Assembly (NCBI RefSeq): GCF_020151015.1
Contig: NZ_CP083746.1
Location: forward strand, 1,331,001-1,395,000
DNA from: Pseudomonas sp. p1(2021b)
GTDB taxonomy: Bacteria; Pseudomonadota; Gammaproteobacteria; Pseudomonadales; Pseudomonadaceae
Direction of reading: 5' to 3'
DNA length: 64,000 nt
Shown: piece by piece, positions 54,341-63,618 of the stretch
Position numbering within the stretch: position 1 is the stretch's first letter
Layout: each line of letters starts with the position of its first letter
Notes under the pieces: model-generated
Database searches by the model: none
Seen by the model: the letters and a program-made list of their open reading frames with translations, nothing else
What the model was told of the DNA's origin: nothing
Position numbers and translations under genes: made by a program

Positions 54341-55090
54341 ATGATCGAGTGGGTGATGTATGTCGTGTTGGGTGCGGCCCTGGGCACGATGGGCGGTTTG
54401 TTCGGCATCGGTGGCGGGTTGATCGCCATCCCAGCGCTGGGTGTGTTGTTCGGCCTCGACCAGCAACTGGCCCAGGGCACGGCGTTGGTGATGGTGGTAC
54501 CCAACGTGCTGCTGGCGCTGTGGCGCTACAACCAGCGCAACCGCATCGAATTACGTCATGCGTTGCCGCTGGCGGTGTGCAGCTTCCTGTTCGCCTGGCT
54601 CGGTTCGATCTGGGCGGTGGGCATCGATGCGCAGGCCATGCGCCTGGGCTTCGTCGGCTTCCTGGTGGCCCTGGCGGTGTGGAACGTGGCGCGAATGTTC
54701 CTGCGCGTAGCGCCGCCAAGCGCCGAACTGCGCTACCCCTGGCCTTGGCTGGGTGTGCTCGGCAGTTTCGCCGGCGCCATGGGCGGGTTGTTCGGTGTCG
54801 GCGGGGCGGTGGTGGCGACTCCTATCCTGACCAGTGTATTCGGCACCACCCAGGTGGTTGCCCAAGGGCTGTCACTGGCCCTGGCCGCGCCCAGCACGTT
54901 GGTCACCCTGGTGACCTACGGCGTGCACGGCAGTGTCGACTGGCACGTGGGTATCCCGCTGGCCATCGGTGGCCTGCTCAGCATCAGCTGGGGTGTGAGG
55001 CTGGCCCATGCTTTGCCGGAGAAGGTGTTGCGCACGCTGTTCTGTGTCTTCCTAGTGGTCTGCGCTGTGATGCTGGGCCTGGAGGTCTAG
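54341..55090 (+). CDS. TauE/SafE family membrane protein
   Basis: A 249-residue protein with about eight helices and the duplicated family motif GGLFGIGGGLIAIPAL and GGLFGVGGAVVATPIL. The family exports sulfite, sulfoacetate or related anions; the substrate here is unknown. GAGG lies before ATG 54341. Confidence 0.9.
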   Translation: MIEWVMYVVLGAALGTMGGLFGIGGGLIAIPALGVLFGLDQQLAQGTALVMVVPNVLLALWRYNQRNRIELRHALPLAVCSFLFAWLGSIWAVGIDAQAMRLGFVGFLVALAVWNVARMFLRVAPPSAELRYPWPWLGVLGSFAGAMGGLFGVGGAVVATPILTSVFGTTQVVAQGLSLALAAPSTLVTLVTYGVHGSVDWHVGIPLAIGGLLSISWGVRLAHALPEKVLRTLFCVFLVVCAVMLGLEV

Positions 55091-55097
55091 CCAAGAC

Positions 55098-55127
55098 GCA
55101 TCGCCGGCAAGCCGGCCCACAGGGCCG
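55098..55127. repeat. single REP, GCCGGC class
   Basis: GCATCGCCGGCAAGCCGGCC followed by CACAGGGCC, between convergent genes. Confidence 0.8.
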
Positions 55128-55136
55128 CGACAGGCA

Positions 55137-55988
55137 TCACTTGAACCCTTCGACGATATAGTCCGCCATGCAATCGGTGATTGGCGATTGGTGCTGCGTG
55201 TTGCGCAACAGCATCACATTGGCCAGCGGCAGCTGCGGCAGGCCTTCGTGTTCGCCGAGCACCCGCAGGTTGCCCCCGACCAGGCTCTGCAGCTGGGCCG
55301 TGACGGCCAGGCCGGCGGTGACGATGGCGAAGATCGCCGCCAGGCTGGGGCTGGTGTAGGCGATGCGATAGTCGATGCCCTGGGCCTCCAGGGCGTTGCA
55401 GGTCCAGGCGCGGCAGAAACAGTCGGTGTTGAACAGCGCCAGGGGCATGGGGCGCTGTTCCTGCGGGCAGAAGCCCTGGGCTGCGGCCCACACCAGGCGC
55501 TCCTGGCGCAGCAACTGGCCGACCTCGTTGCCCGGTTCGCGCGTGACGATGGTCAGGTCCAGGTCCTGGCGCAGCATCAATTGCTTGGATGACTCGCAAT
55601 GCACTTCCACCTGAATCAGCGGGTAGGCCTGGGCGAAGCTCGAAAGAATGGTGGGCAAGAAGCGCATGGCGTAGTCGTCGGGCGTGCCGATGCGCACCAC
55701 GCCGACCATGTGCGGCATGCGCAGGGTATTGAACACCTCGCCCTGCAGCTTGAGGATGCGCCGGGCGTAGCCGAGCAGTACCTGGCCCTCGGCGGTCAGC
55801 CGCACCTGGCGGCCGTCGCGTTCGAACAGTTGGCGCTGGAGAATGTCCTCTTCCAACCGCTTCATCTGCATGCTCACCGCCGACTGGGTACGGTTCACCA
55901 CTTCGCCGGCACGGGTGAAGCCGCCCTGTTCGGCGATCGCGACGAAGGTGCGCAGCACGTCCGAATCGAGGTTCTGGTACTGGGACAT
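55137..55988 (-). CDS. LysR family transcriptional regulator
   Basis: A 283-residue LTTR with HTH GGFTRAGEVVNRTQSAVSMQ at about residues 22-41 and FERDGRQVRLTAEGQVLLGY. It is divergent from a DUF1127 gene. The frame extends upstream to 56327 but that overlaps the DUF1127 gene, so ATG 55988 is used. Confidence 0.93.
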   Translation of the reverse strand: MSQYQNLDSDVLRTFVAIAEQGGFTRAGEVVNRTQSAVSMQMKRLEEDILQRQLFERDGRQVRLTAEGQVLLGYARRILKLQGEVFNTLRMPHMVGVVRIGTPDDYAMRFLPTILSSFAQAYPLIQVEVHCESSKQLMLRQDLDLTIVTREPGNEVGQLLRQERLVWAAAQGFCPQEQRPMPLALFNTDCFCRAWTCNALEAQGIDYRIAYTSPSLAAIFAIVTAGLAVTAQLQSLVGGNLRVLGEHEGLPQLPLANVMLLRNTQHQSPITDCMADYIVEGFK

Positions 55989-56084
55989 TGCATCAATCTC
56001 CGAGATGCATGGCATCAGAAACATTCGTTGGATTGATCTTAGGCCCGGCGCGAGACTGAAGCCATCTTCACGGAGGGCTTCAAG

Positions 56085-56306
56085 ATGAAAGGTCAGATCA
56101 TAACCCTGTACGTCAAACCTTCCTCTACCTTCACCCACCTGGGGGAGGCACTGCTGGCACGGCTGCTTCGCTGGTACGAGCTGTACCGCCAGCGCCGCGA
56201 GTTGCGCAGCTTGAGCGATGCGACCTTGCACGACCTGGGCTTGAGCAGGGCGGATATCGAGCAGGAAGCCGAGCGGCATTTCTGGGATGATCCGCTGCGC
56301 AAATGA
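56085..56306 (+). CDS. DUF1127 small protein
   Basis: A 73-residue arginine-rich protein with the YjiS/DUF1127 block RRELRSLSDATLHDLGLSRA followed by DIEQEA. CGGAGGG lies before ATG 56085. DUF1127 proteins are small basic regulators linked to phosphate and carbon metabolism in some proteobacteria; the role here is unknown. It is divergent from a LysR gene that may control it. Confidence 0.9.
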   Translation: MKGQIITLYVKPSSTFTHLGEALLARLLRWYELYRQRRELRSLSDATLHDLGLSRADIEQEAERHFWDDPLRK

Positions 56307-56324
56307 GCAAGACCGTGCCGATGT

Positions 56325-56397
56325 CATCGCGGGACAAGCCCGCTCCCACAGGGTTAGCGGTGATCCTTGTGGGAGCGGGCTTGTCCCGCGATTGGGG
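56325..56397. repeat. REP pair (REPIN), GCGGGA class
   Basis: Inverted arms at 56325-56350 and 56369-56393 between convergent genes. Confidence 0.87.
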
Positions 56398-56405
56398 TCG
56401 ACGCC

Positions 56406-57752
56406 TTATTGGCGAACTTGCTTGAGCGTCTCGGCAATCAGGAATGCCAGCTCCAGTGACTGGTCGGCATTGAGCCGCGGGTCGCAATGGGTGTGATAGC
56501 GATCCGACAACCCATCCTCGGTGATCGGGCGTGCCCCGCCGATGCATTCGGTGACGTTCTGCCCGGTCATCTCGATGTGGATACCGCCGGCGTACGAACC
56601 TTCGGCCTGGTGCACCTGGAAGAACTGGCGCACCTCGTCGAGGATCTGCGCAAAATCCCGGGTCTTGTAGCCGCTGCTGGCCTTGATGGTATTGCCGTGC
56701 ATCGGGTCGGAGCTCCACAGCACCTTGCGCCCTTCGCGTTCGACGGTGCGGATCAGCCCCGGTAGATGCTCGGCCACCTTGCCGGCGCCCATGCGCACGA
56801 TCAGGTTGAGCCGCCCCGGGTCGTTGTCCGGGTTGAGGGTGTCGATCAGGCGGATCAACGCCTCGGGGTTCATGCTCGGGCCGACCTTGACCCCGATCGG
56901 GTTGTGCACCCCGCGCAGGAATTCCACATGGGCACCGTCCAGCTGGCGGGTGCGGTCGCCGATCCACAGCATGTGCGCCGAGCAGTCGTAGTAGTCGCCG
57001 GTCAGGCTGTCACGCCGGACGAAGGCTTCCTCGTAGTTGAGCAGCAGCGCTTCGTGGGCGGTGAAGAAGCTCGTCTCGCGTAGCTGCGGTGCGCTGTCCA
57101 GGCCGCAGGCACGCATGAACGCCAGGGTCTCGTCGATACGCCCGGCCAGTTGGTGGTACTTCTCCGACAAGGCCGAGTTGGCGATGAAGTCCAGGTTCCA
57201 CTTGTGCACCTGGTGCAGGTCGGCAAAGCCGCCCTGGGCGAAGGCGCGCAGCAGGTTGAGGCTGGCGGTGGCCTGGTGGTAGGCCTGCAGCAGGCGCTCC
57301 GGGTCCGGCACGCGGCTTTGCTCGTCGAAACCGATGCCGTTGACGATGTCGCCGCGGTAGGCCGGCAAGGTCACTTGGCCGATGGTTTCGTCATCCGCCG
57401 AGCGGGGCTTGGCGAACTGCCCGGCCATGCGCCCGACCTTGACCACCGGGCAGCCGGCGGCGAAGGTCATGACAATGGCCATCTGCAGCAGCACCTTGAA
57501 GGTGTCGCGGATCTTCGCCGCCGAGAACTCGGCGAAGCTCTCGGCGCAGTCGCCGCCCTGCAGCAGGAAGGCCCGGCCCTCGGTGACCTCGGCGAACTGC
57601 CGGCGCAGCTCCCGGGCTTCGCCGGCGAACACCAGTGGTGGGTAGCTGGCCAGGGTCTGCTCGACCTTGAGCAGGTGCGCGGCGTCGGGGTAGGTCGGTT
57701 GCTGCTGGATCGGCAGGGTACGCCAGCTCTCGGGGCTCCAGGGTCGGTTCAT
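56406..57752 (-). CDS. type II 3-deoxy-7-phosphoheptulonate (DAHP) synthase
   Basis: A 448-residue class II DAHP synthase, first enzyme of the shikimate pathway. Marks are [49 protein letters not shown] and the metal-binding [18 protein letters not shown]. Pseudomonads often have type I isozymes as well, with type II copies tied to secondary metabolism or extra flux. ATG 57752 is preferred over GTG 57755. Confidence 0.95.
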   Translation of the reverse strand: MNRPWSPESWRTLPIQQQPTYPDAAHLLKVEQTLASYPPLVFAGEARELRRQFAEVTEGRAFLLQGGDCAESFAEFSAAKIRDTFKVLLQMAIVMTFAAGCPVVKVGRMAGQFAKPRSADDETIGQVTLPAYRGDIVNGIGFDEQSRVPDPERLLQAYHQATASLNLLRAFAQGGFADLHQVHKWNLDFIANSALSEKYHQLAGRIDETLAFMRACGLDSAPQLRETSFFTAHEALLLNYEEAFVRRDSLTGDYYDCSAHMLWIGDRTRQLDGAHVEFLRGVHNPIGVKVGPSMNPEALIRLIDTLNPDNDPGRLNLIVRMGAGKVAEHLPGLIRTVEREGRKVLWSSDPMHGNTIKASSGYKTRDFAQILDEVRQFFQVHQAEGSYAGGIHIEMTGQNVTECIGGARPITEDGLSDRYHTHCDPRLNADQSLELAFLIAETLKQVRQ

Positions 57753-57865
57753 CACGGGCTCGGTAGTCGGTTATTGGCTGCCTGCCATGGTATCAGCTGG
57801 CGGCGTGCTTGTTGCACCGGGGGCATTGGCGGACAATGGCCGTTTTGCGCGGGCAGGTGGCGGTG

Positions 57866-58621
57866 ATGGAGACGGAGCGGGAAGAGCGGCTGTTGGCCCG
57901 GGTCGAGGATGCCTTCGGGGTCATCAGCGTCTATGAGGTGGACGACTACCGCTTCCTCGAGTTCGGCGACGCCATCGAACAGAGCTGCACCTTCACGGCC
58001 GACCCCAGCTGGCTGGAATACGACTACACCCGCGCCATGCTGGTCGGTGCACTGTGCCATGCGCAGCCCGAGAGCGCGCTGTTTCTGGGGCTTGGGGCCG
58101 GGACCCTGACCCAGGCCTGCCTGAAGTTCCTGCCCCTGGAAGATGTCGAGGCCATCGAGCTGCGCCCGGATGTGCCGCGCCTGGCCATGGAATACATGGG
58201 CCTGGACGACGACCCGAGGCTGTACGTACGGGTGGGCGATGCCCTGGAACTGCTGCCCAGCGCCGAAAAGGCCGACCTGCTGTTCGTCGACCTCTATACC
58301 GACCACGGGCCGGGCGTCGGGCACCTGGCCTGGGGGTTCCTGGAAAACTGCCAGAAGCAGCTCAACCCGGGCGGCTGGCTGGTGATCAACCAGTGGGCCG
58401 GGGATGATGGCCGGCCTCTGGGCGCGGCGTTGCTGCGTGGCTTGTACCACCGGCATTACTGGGAGCTGCCGGTGAAGGAGGGGAATGTGATCCTGCTGGT
58501 GCCGGCCGACCTGGAGCAGGCGCTGGACCTTGACGGGCTGCGGGCGCGGGCCGAGGCGTTGGCGCCGCGGTTGGGGTATTCGCTGGACTATCTGATCAAG
58601 GCGGTTCGGCCGGCCAGTTGA
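57866..58621 (+). CDS. spermidine-synthase-like methyltransferase-fold protein
   Basis: A 251-residue protein. The nucleotide-binding loop is LFLGLGAGTLTQACLKFLP, then VEAIELRPDV and LLFVDLYTDHGPG. The fold is that of SpeE but the GGGDGG loop of true spermidine synthases is replaced, so aminopropyl transfer is uncertain. GGTGG lies before ATG 57866. It is divergent from the DAHP synthase. Confidence 0.82.
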   Translation: METEREERLLARVEDAFGVISVYEVDDYRFLEFGDAIEQSCTFTADPSWLEYDYTRAMLVGALCHAQPESALFLGLGAGTLTQACLKFLPLEDVEAIELRPDVPRLAMEYMGLDDDPRLYVRVGDALELLPSAEKADLLFVDLYTDHGPGVGHLAWGFLENCQKQLNPGGWLVINQWAGDDGRPLGAALLRGLYHRHYWELPVKEGNVILLVPADLEQALDLDGLRARAEALAPRLGYSLDYLIKAVRPAS

Positions 58622-58627
58622 GGAAAT

Positions 58628-58705
58628 GGGGCCGCTTTGCGTCCCATCGCGGGGCAAGCCCGCTCCTACAGGGGATGGCATGCACGAGCGGGCTTGTCCC
58701 GCGAT
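58628..58705. repeat. REP pair (REPIN), GCGGGG class, eroded
   Basis: The left arm is intact at 58643-58671. The right arm lacks the TGTAGG tail (GCACGAGCGGGCTTGTCCCG, 58682-58701). Confidence 0.83.
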
Positions 58706-58778
58706 GAGGATCAGGCGAAATCGATTCAGCTTGGGCCTTACCGTTGAAAAAAATCTCACGGTCCGGCACTAATTCGGG

Positions 58779-58868
58779 TATAGTACGCGCCGGTCTTTTA
58801 GCGGACCTCAAAATCAGGTGGTGCAAATCCTCCGAGTCCAGCTTCGGCTGCGCGTCCGCTAGGCGGAC
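58779..58868 (+). promoter_or_regulatory. deaD promoter and structured 5' leader
   Basis: After the -10 box the RNA can pair AGCGGAC (58800-58806) with GTCCGCT (58854-58860). Inside is CAGC-TTCG-GCTG (58839-58850), and ACCT-CAAAATC-AGGT forms another arm. GGTGGTGCAAATCCTCC resembles a tRNA T-arm. AGCGGACC/AGGCGGACC is also repeated on both sides. RNA-helicase genes often have regulatory leaders; the mechanism here is inferred. Confidence 0.5.
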
Positions 58869-59002
58869 CTTCCCAAGACGTTCCTTTTTCAATCGTTTTC
58901 GCAAATCCCCGCCGCCAAAGCTGCCTGGGTGACCGTTTGGTCTTTCAAGGCATGTGCAGCTTTGGAGCATGGGTCTTTGCGGATGCACCTAGAGGCAGAC
59001 CC

Positions 59003-60670
59003 ATGACCCAGGAAACCGGCGGATTCGCCGCTCTCGATCTCAATCCGAATATCGTTGCCGCAGTACTGGCGACCGGCTATGAAGAGCCGTCGGCCATCCA
59101 GCAACAGTCGATCCCGATCATCCTCGCCGGTCACGACATGATCGGCCAGGCGCAGACTGGCACCGGCAAGACCGCTGCCTTCGCCCTGCCGATCCTCAAT
59201 CGCATCGACGTGAGCAAGCGCGAACCGCAAGCCCTGATCCTGGCGCCAACCCGTGAGTTGGCGCTGCAAGTAGCCACCGCATTCGAAACCTACGCCAAGC
59301 AGATGCCTGGCGTGAACGTCGTGGCCGTGTACGGTGGTGCCCCGATGGGCCCACAGCTGCGCGCCATCCGTAACGGCGCGCAGATCGTCGTCGCCACCCC
59401 AGGCCGCCTGTGCGACCACCTGCGCCGCGACGAGAAAGTCCTGTCCACCGTCCAGTACCTGGTGCTCGACGAAGCGGACGAAATGCTCAAGCTCGGCTTC
59501 ATGGACGACCTGGAAGTCATCTTCAAGGCCATCCCCGAGTCGCGCCAGACCGTGCTGTTCTCCGCCACCCTGCCGTCGTCGATCCGTTCGATCGCCGAGC
59601 GTCACCTGCGTGAGCCCAAGCACGTCAAGATCCAGAGCAAGACCCAGACCGTCACCGCGATCGAGCAGGCCCACCTGATGGTCCACGCCGACCAGAAGAT
59701 CCCGGCCGTGCTGCGCCTGCTGGAAGTGGAAGAGTTCGACGCCCTGATCGCCTTCGTGCGTACCAAGCAAGCCACCCTGGACCTGGCCGCCGCCCTGGAA
59801 GCCAAGGGCTACAAGGCTGCCGCGCTGAACGGCGACATCGCCCAGAACCAGCGTGAGCGCGTCATCGACTCGCTCAAGGATGGCCGCCTGGACATCGTCG
59901 TCGCCACCGACGTCGCTGCCCGTGGCCTGGACGTGCCGCGCATCACCCACGTGTTCAACGTCGACATGCCGTACGACCCGGAGTCCTACGTGCACCGTAT
60001 CGGCCGTACCGGCCGTGCCGGTCGCGATGGCCGTGCGCTGCTGCTGGTCACCCCGCGTGAGCGCCGCATGCTGCAGGTCATCGAGCGTGTCACCGGGCAG
60101 AAGGTTGCCGAAGCCCGCCTGCCGAACCCGCAGGCCGTGCTCGATGCGCGCATCAAGAAGCTGACCGCGAGCCTGGCGCCGCTGGTGGCCGAATCGGAAG
60201 CCAGCCATGGCGAGCTGTTCGACCGCCTGACCGCCGACCTGGGCTGCACCCCGCGTGCCTTGGCCTCGGCCCTGCTGCGCAAGGCCACCAACGGCCAGGC
60301 CCTGGACCTGGCCGCGGTCGAGCGCGAGCAGCCGCTGGTGCCGACCTACACCCCGCGCGAGCGTGGTGAGCGCGGTGAGCGTGGCGAACGTGGTGACCGT
60401 GAGCGTCGCGCGCCGATGCCGCTGCCGGAAGGCCGCGTGCGTTGCCGTACCGCCCTCGGTGCCCGTGACGGTATCGCCGCCAAGAACCTGTTGGGCGCGA
60501 TCCTCAACGAAGGCGGCCTGGCCCGTGACGCCATCGGCCGTATCCAGGTGCGTGACAGCTTCAGCCTGGTCGAGCTGCCGGAAGAAGGCCTGGAGCGTCT
60601 GCTGTCCAAGCTCAAGGACACCCGTGTGGCGGGCAAGCAGCTGAAGCTGCGCCGCTACCGCGAGGACTGA
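59003..60670 (+). CDS. deaD: DEAD-box ATP-dependent RNA helicase (DeaD/CsdA-like)
   Basis: A 555-residue RNA helicase. Motifs in order: Q motif (GYEEPSAIQQQSIP), AQTGTGKT, PTRELA, TPGR, VLDEADEML, SATL, ARGLDVPRI and HRIGRTGRAGR. The C-terminus has an RGE-rich linker (RERGERGERGERGDRERRAP) and a DbpA-type RNA-binding domain. It acts in ribosome assembly and mRNA decay, especially in the cold. The ATG at 59003 follows a long leader. A terminator follows the stop. Confidence 0.96.
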   Translation: MTQETGGFAALDLNPNIVAAVLATGYEEPSAIQQQSIPIILAGHDMIGQAQTGTGKTAAFALPILNRIDVSKREPQALILAPTRELALQVATAFETYAKQMPGVNVVAVYGGAPMGPQLRAIRNGAQIVVATPGRLCDHLRRDEKVLSTVQYLVLDEADEMLKLGFMDDLEVIFKAIPESRQTVLFSATLPSSIRSIAERHLREPKHVKIQSKTQTVTAIEQAHLMVHADQKIPAVLRLLEVEEFDALIAFVRTKQATLDLAAALEAKGYKAAALNGDIAQNQRERVIDSLKDGRLDIVVATDVAARGLDVPRITHVFNVDMPYDPESYVHRIGRTGRAGRDGRALLLVTPRERRMLQVIERVTGQKVAEARLPNPQAVLDARIKKLTASLAPLVAESEASHGELFDRLTADLGCTPRALASALLRKATNGQALDLAAVEREQPLVPTYTPRERGERGERGERGDRERRAPMPLPEGRVRCRTALGARDGIAAKNLLGAILNEGGLARDAIGRIQVRDSFSLVELPEEGLERLLSKLKDTRVAGKQLKLRRYRED

Positions 60671-60683
60671 TCCTGGCGCAATG

Positions 60684-60717
60684 AAAAAATCCCCGGCCTT
60701 GGCTGGGGATTTTTTTT
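60684..60717 (+). terminator. rho-independent terminator after deaD
   Basis: AAAAAATCCCC pairs with GGGGATTTTTTTT around a GGCCTTGGCT core, with a strong T-run. Confidence 0.93.
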
Positions 60718-60730
60718 GCTCGGGAGTCAT

Positions 60731-60796
60731 TGGGGCTGCTGTGCAGCCCTTTCGCGGCACAAGGCCGCTCCTACAGGCCTTGTGTCGCGAAAGGGG
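60731..60796. repeat. REP, GCGGCAC class, partial pair
   Basis: An intact left arm at 60750-60776 with an outer GGCTGCTGTGCAGCC palindrome; the right arm is cut to TTGTGTCGCGAAAGG. Confidence 0.82.
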
Positions 60797-60818
60797 CACA
60801 GCGCGCCACCGGAGCGCG

Positions 60819-61586
60819 TCAGTCGAAACGATAGATATCCATTCCCAGCGCCCCCAGGGTAAACCCCTGGTGCACCACCGAGAATCGCTCGCCAGCTCCC
60901 AGGGCAAAGAACAACGGCAGCAGATGCTCGTCACTGGGGTGATTGCGCCCGGCAAACGGTGCCTGTTGCCGGTAGTCGAGCAGCGCGTCGCGGTCACCTT
61001 CGGCCAGCCTGTCCACCACCCAATCGCGAAACGCCAGCGCCCAGGGCTCGACCACCTCTGGCCCGGCATGCCAGTCCAGTTCGCCCAGGTTGTGGGTGAT
61101 GCTGCCCGAACCCACCAGCAGGATACCCTCGGCGCGCAAGGCCGAAAGCGCCTCGCCGACCTTCACCTGCAAGGCCGGGCCAAGCGGGCTGGGCAGCGAC
61201 ACCTGGATGACCGGGATGCTGGCGCCTGGATACATCAGCGACATGGGTACCCAGGCACCGTGGTCGAAGGGGCGTCGGGCGTCCAGGTGTGCCGGTAGGC
61301 CGGCCTTCGCCAGGCGCTCGACGACCTGTTCGGCCAGGGCCGGTTCACCCGGAGCGGGATACTGCACCGCATACAGCGCGGCAGGGAAGCCATGGAAATC
61401 GTGCCAGGTCTCGGGTTGGGCGTTGCCCATTACCAGCAGCTCGCGGCTCTCCCAATGCGCCGACACCACCACGATCGCCTTCGGTCGCGCCAGGGCATTG
61501 GCCAGGGCTTTGAGGGCCGGGCCACTGGCACCGGGTTGCAAGGCGAGCATTGGGGAGCCGTGGGAAATGAACAGGCTGGGCAGCAT
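60819..61586 (-). CDS. DODA-type (YgiD/LigB-like) extradiol dioxygenase
   Basis: A 255-residue protein of the class III extradiol dioxygenase family. Metal-site histidines lie in LFISHGSP and VVVSAHWESR, and a further conserved His in RRPFDHGAWVPM, with GSGSITHNLGEL downstream. Relatives cleave DOPA or other catechols, or have unknown substrates. The ATG at 61586 starts MLPSLFISHGSP. Confidence 0.9.
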   Translation of the reverse strand: MLPSLFISHGSPMLALQPGASGPALKALANALARPKAIVVVSAHWESRELLVMGNAQPETWHDFHGFPAALYAVQYPAPGEPALAEQVVERLAKAGLPAHLDARRPFDHGAWVPMSLMYPGASIPVIQVSLPSPLGPALQVKVGEALSALRAEGILLVGSGSITHNLGELDWHAGPEVVEPWALAFRDWVVDRLAEGDRDALLDYRQQAPFAGRNHPSDEHLLPLFFALGAGERFSVVHQGFTLGALGMDIYRFD

Positions 61587-61687
61587 GATGGCGTCCTGGC
61601 GGTTAAGATGGCTTCATCTTCGATCAGCCATCGATCGATATCCAATATAAGTTTTCAAGGCGTTTCATCGAAAAACCGGGAGGAAGC

Positions 61688-62338
61688 ATGGAGCCAGCGT
61701 TCTGGCACAAGCGGTGGGCGGACAACCAGATCGGTTTCCACCAGGCGCAGGTCAATCCTTACCTGCAGGCCCACTGGCCGAGTTTGGGCCTGGCACCGGG
61801 CAGTCGGGTGCTGGTGCCCTTGTGTGGCAAGAGCCTGGACCTGGCCTGGCTGGCTGGGCAAGGGCATCGGGTGCTGGGCGTGGAGCTGTCGCGGCGGGCG
61901 GTGGAGGACTTCTTCCGCGAGCATGGCCTGGTGCCGGAGGTCGTGCAGCAGGGTGCGTTCGAGGTCTGGCGCAGTGGGGCGGTAGAGCTGTGGTGTGGGG
62001 ATTTCTTCGCGTTACAGGCGAAGGACCTTGCCGATTGCGCGGGCCTGTATGACCGCGCCGCCTTGATCGCGTTGCCGCCGGCCATGCGCGAGCGCTACAT
62101 GGCATTGCTGTCGTCGTTGTTGCCGGCGCCGTGCGGCGGGCTTCTGGTGACGCTCGATTATGACCAGGCATTGCTCGACGGGCCGCCGTTTTCGGTGGCG
62201 GATGACGAGGTCCGGGCCGGGTTTGTCGGATGGCGGGTGGAGCGGCTCGAGGCGCGGGAGATCATCGAGGAAAGCCCGAAATTCGAGCTGGCGGGGGTGG
62301 GGAGCCTGATGGAGCGGGTATACCTGTTGGGGCGGTGA
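61688..62338 (+). CDS. tpm: thiopurine S-methyltransferase
   Basis: A 216-residue SAM-dependent methyltransferase of the TPMT family: [15 protein letters not shown] at the N-terminus, [16 protein letters not shown] and the SAM loop [13 protein letters not shown]. Bacterial Tpm also methylates tellurite and selenite. GGGAGG precedes ATG 61688. Confidence 0.95.
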   Translation: MEPAFWHKRWADNQIGFHQAQVNPYLQAHWPSLGLAPGSRVLVPLCGKSLDLAWLAGQGHRVLGVELSRRAVEDFFREHGLVPEVVQQGAFEVWRSGAVELWCGDFFALQAKDLADCAGLYDRAALIALPPAMRERYMALLSSLLPAPCGGLLVTLDYDQALLDGPPFSVADDEVRAGFVGWRVERLEAREIIEESPKFELAGVGSLMERVYLLGR

Positions 62339-62344
62339 ACGGGG

Positions 62345-62390
62345 AGGGCTTTGCCCTCCGATCGCGGGGCACGCCCGCTCCTACAGGGCG
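62345..62390. repeat. single REP, GCGGGG class
   Basis: GAGGGCTTTGCCCTC palindrome followed by the REP core (ATCGCGGGGCACGCCCGC) downstream of tpm. Confidence 0.8.
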
Positions 62391-62407
62391 GCGCCTCGCC
62401 CAAATGC

Positions 62408-62434
62408 AAAGGGCGACTGAAGTCGCCCTTTTGT
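62408..62434. terminator. bidirectional terminator between tpm and htpX
   Basis: AAAGGGCGACT pairs with AGTCGCCCTTT across 2 bases, with an A-run on the left and TTTTGTTT on the right, so it can work for both convergent genes. Confidence 0.88.
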
Positions 62435-62445
62435 TTACCCGTTGA

Positions 62446-63333
62446 TCAACCGCGGTGGCGCAGGGCCTCGATGCGGTCTTCCAGTGGCGGGTGGCTCATC
62501 AGCAGGCCGGCCAGGCCATGCTTGAGGCCGCCATTGATACCGAACGCCTTGAGGGTGTCGGGCATGTGCACCGGCATGCCTTGTTCCACGCGCAGGCGCT
62601 GCAGGGCGCCGATCATCGCACCGGTGCCGGCCAGTTGCGCACCGGCTTCGTCGGCGCGGTATTCGCGGCGGCGCGAGAACCACATGACGATCATGCTGGC
62701 CAGGATGCCCAGGATCAGCTCGGCGACGATGGTCGCCACGTAGTAGGCGATGCCCTGGCCTTCTTCGTTCTTGAAGATCACCTTGTCGACGAAGTTGCCG
62801 ATGATGCGGGCGAAGAACATCACGAAGGTGTTCACCACGCCTTGCACCAGCGCCAGGGTGACCATGTCACCGTTGGCCACGTGGCCGATCTCGTGGGCCA
62901 GCACCGCACGCACCTCGTCGGGCGAAAAGCGCTCCAGCAGGCCCTGGGAAACGGCCACCAGGGCGTCGTTGCGGTTCCAGCCGGTGGCGAAGGCGTTGGC
63001 CTCGTAGGCCGGGAAGATACCCACTTCGGGCATCTTGATGCCGGCTTCGCGGGACAGCTCCTCGACCGTTTGCAGCAGCCACTGCTCGTGGCGGGTGCGC
63101 GGCTGGGTGATGATCTGGGTGCCGGTGGTCATCTTCGCCATCCACTTGGAGATGAACAGCGAAACCAGGGAGCCTGCAAAACCGAACACGGCGCAGAAGA
63201 CCAGCAGCTGGCTGAGGTTGAGGTCAACCCCGTTGGCCGCCATGAACCCATTGAAGCCGAACAGGCTCAGGGTAATGCTTGCAACCAGCACCACCGCGAG
63301 GTTGGTGGCTACAAACAACAGAATGCGCATCAT
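62446..63333 (-). CDS. htpX: heat-shock membrane metalloprotease HtpX
   Basis: A 295-residue inner-membrane zinc endopeptidase that degrades damaged membrane proteins. Two N-terminal helices, the zinc motif [10 protein letters not shown], two further helices and [11 protein letters not shown] (third ligand region). ATG 63333 or 63330. A sigma-32-like promoter lies upstream at 63381-63410, in keeping with its heat-shock role. Confidence 0.96.
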   Translation of the reverse strand: MMRILLFVATNLAVVLVASITLSLFGFNGFMAANGVDLNLSQLLVFCAVFGFAGSLVSLFISKWMAKMTTGTQIITQPRTRHEQWLLQTVEELSREAGIKMPEVGIFPAYEANAFATGWNRNDALVAVSQGLLERFSPDEVRAVLAHEIGHVANGDMVTLALVQGVVNTFVMFFARIIGNFVDKVIFKNEEGQGIAYYVATIVAELILGILASMIVMWFSRRREYRADEAGAQLAGTGAMIGALQRLRVEQGMPVHMPDTLKAFGINGGLKHGLAGLLMSHPPLEDRIEALRHRG

Positions 63334-63380
63334 GGTTGTTACGTTCTCCTGACGGACGAAAATGTTGCGTACTGCGGGCT

Positions 63381-63410
63381 ATATAAGGGGCGGGTCCTAC
63401 TGATTCAACC
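63381..63410 (-). promoter_or_regulatory. sigma-32-type heat-shock promoter of htpX
   Basis: On the minus strand GGTTGAAT (from 63410), 12 bases, then CCCCTTATAT (63390-63381), close to the RpoH consensus CTTGAAA-N11-15-CCCCATNT. It is about 50 bases upstream of the start codon. Confidence 0.72.
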
Positions 63411-63516
63411 GGGCGACTATTTCAAACTGTGTACGGCCGAGTATGGCAGACGTTGGAGCGGGGGCTGTGGACAGAGCGTTGCAGAATGTAAGAGGTTTCT
63501 TAACAGCCCGCCGAAA

Positions 63517-63609
63517 GCCCAATCGCGGGACAAGCCCGCTCCCACAGGTACAGCAATGCTCTAGCGAGCAGCGCAAGCCTGGTGGGAGCCGGCTTGCCGG
63601 CGATTGGGC
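63517..63609. repeat. mixed-class REP pair
   Basis: The left arm is GCGGGA class (63522-63546), the right arm GCCGGC class (63580-63607). Both keep the outer AATCGC/GCGATT and CTCCCACA/GTGGGAG parts. Confidence 0.87.
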
Positions 63610-63618
63610 GCTGCGCTG

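Larger units (their letters stand above)
58622..59002 (+). other. 381-base gap upstream of deaD: REPs, promoter and leader
   Basis: Contains a REP pair (58628-58705), GGTATAGT with TATAGT at 58779-58784 as a likely -10 box, and a leader of about 210 bases that folds (separate entry). No short coding sequence is convincing. Confidence 0.55.

Noticed and set aside
58800..58860. A tRNA gene in the deaD leader (GGTGGTGCAAATCCTCC looks like a T-arm)
   Set aside because: No acceptor stem, D-arm or proper anticodon loop can be formed; kept only as a leader structure.
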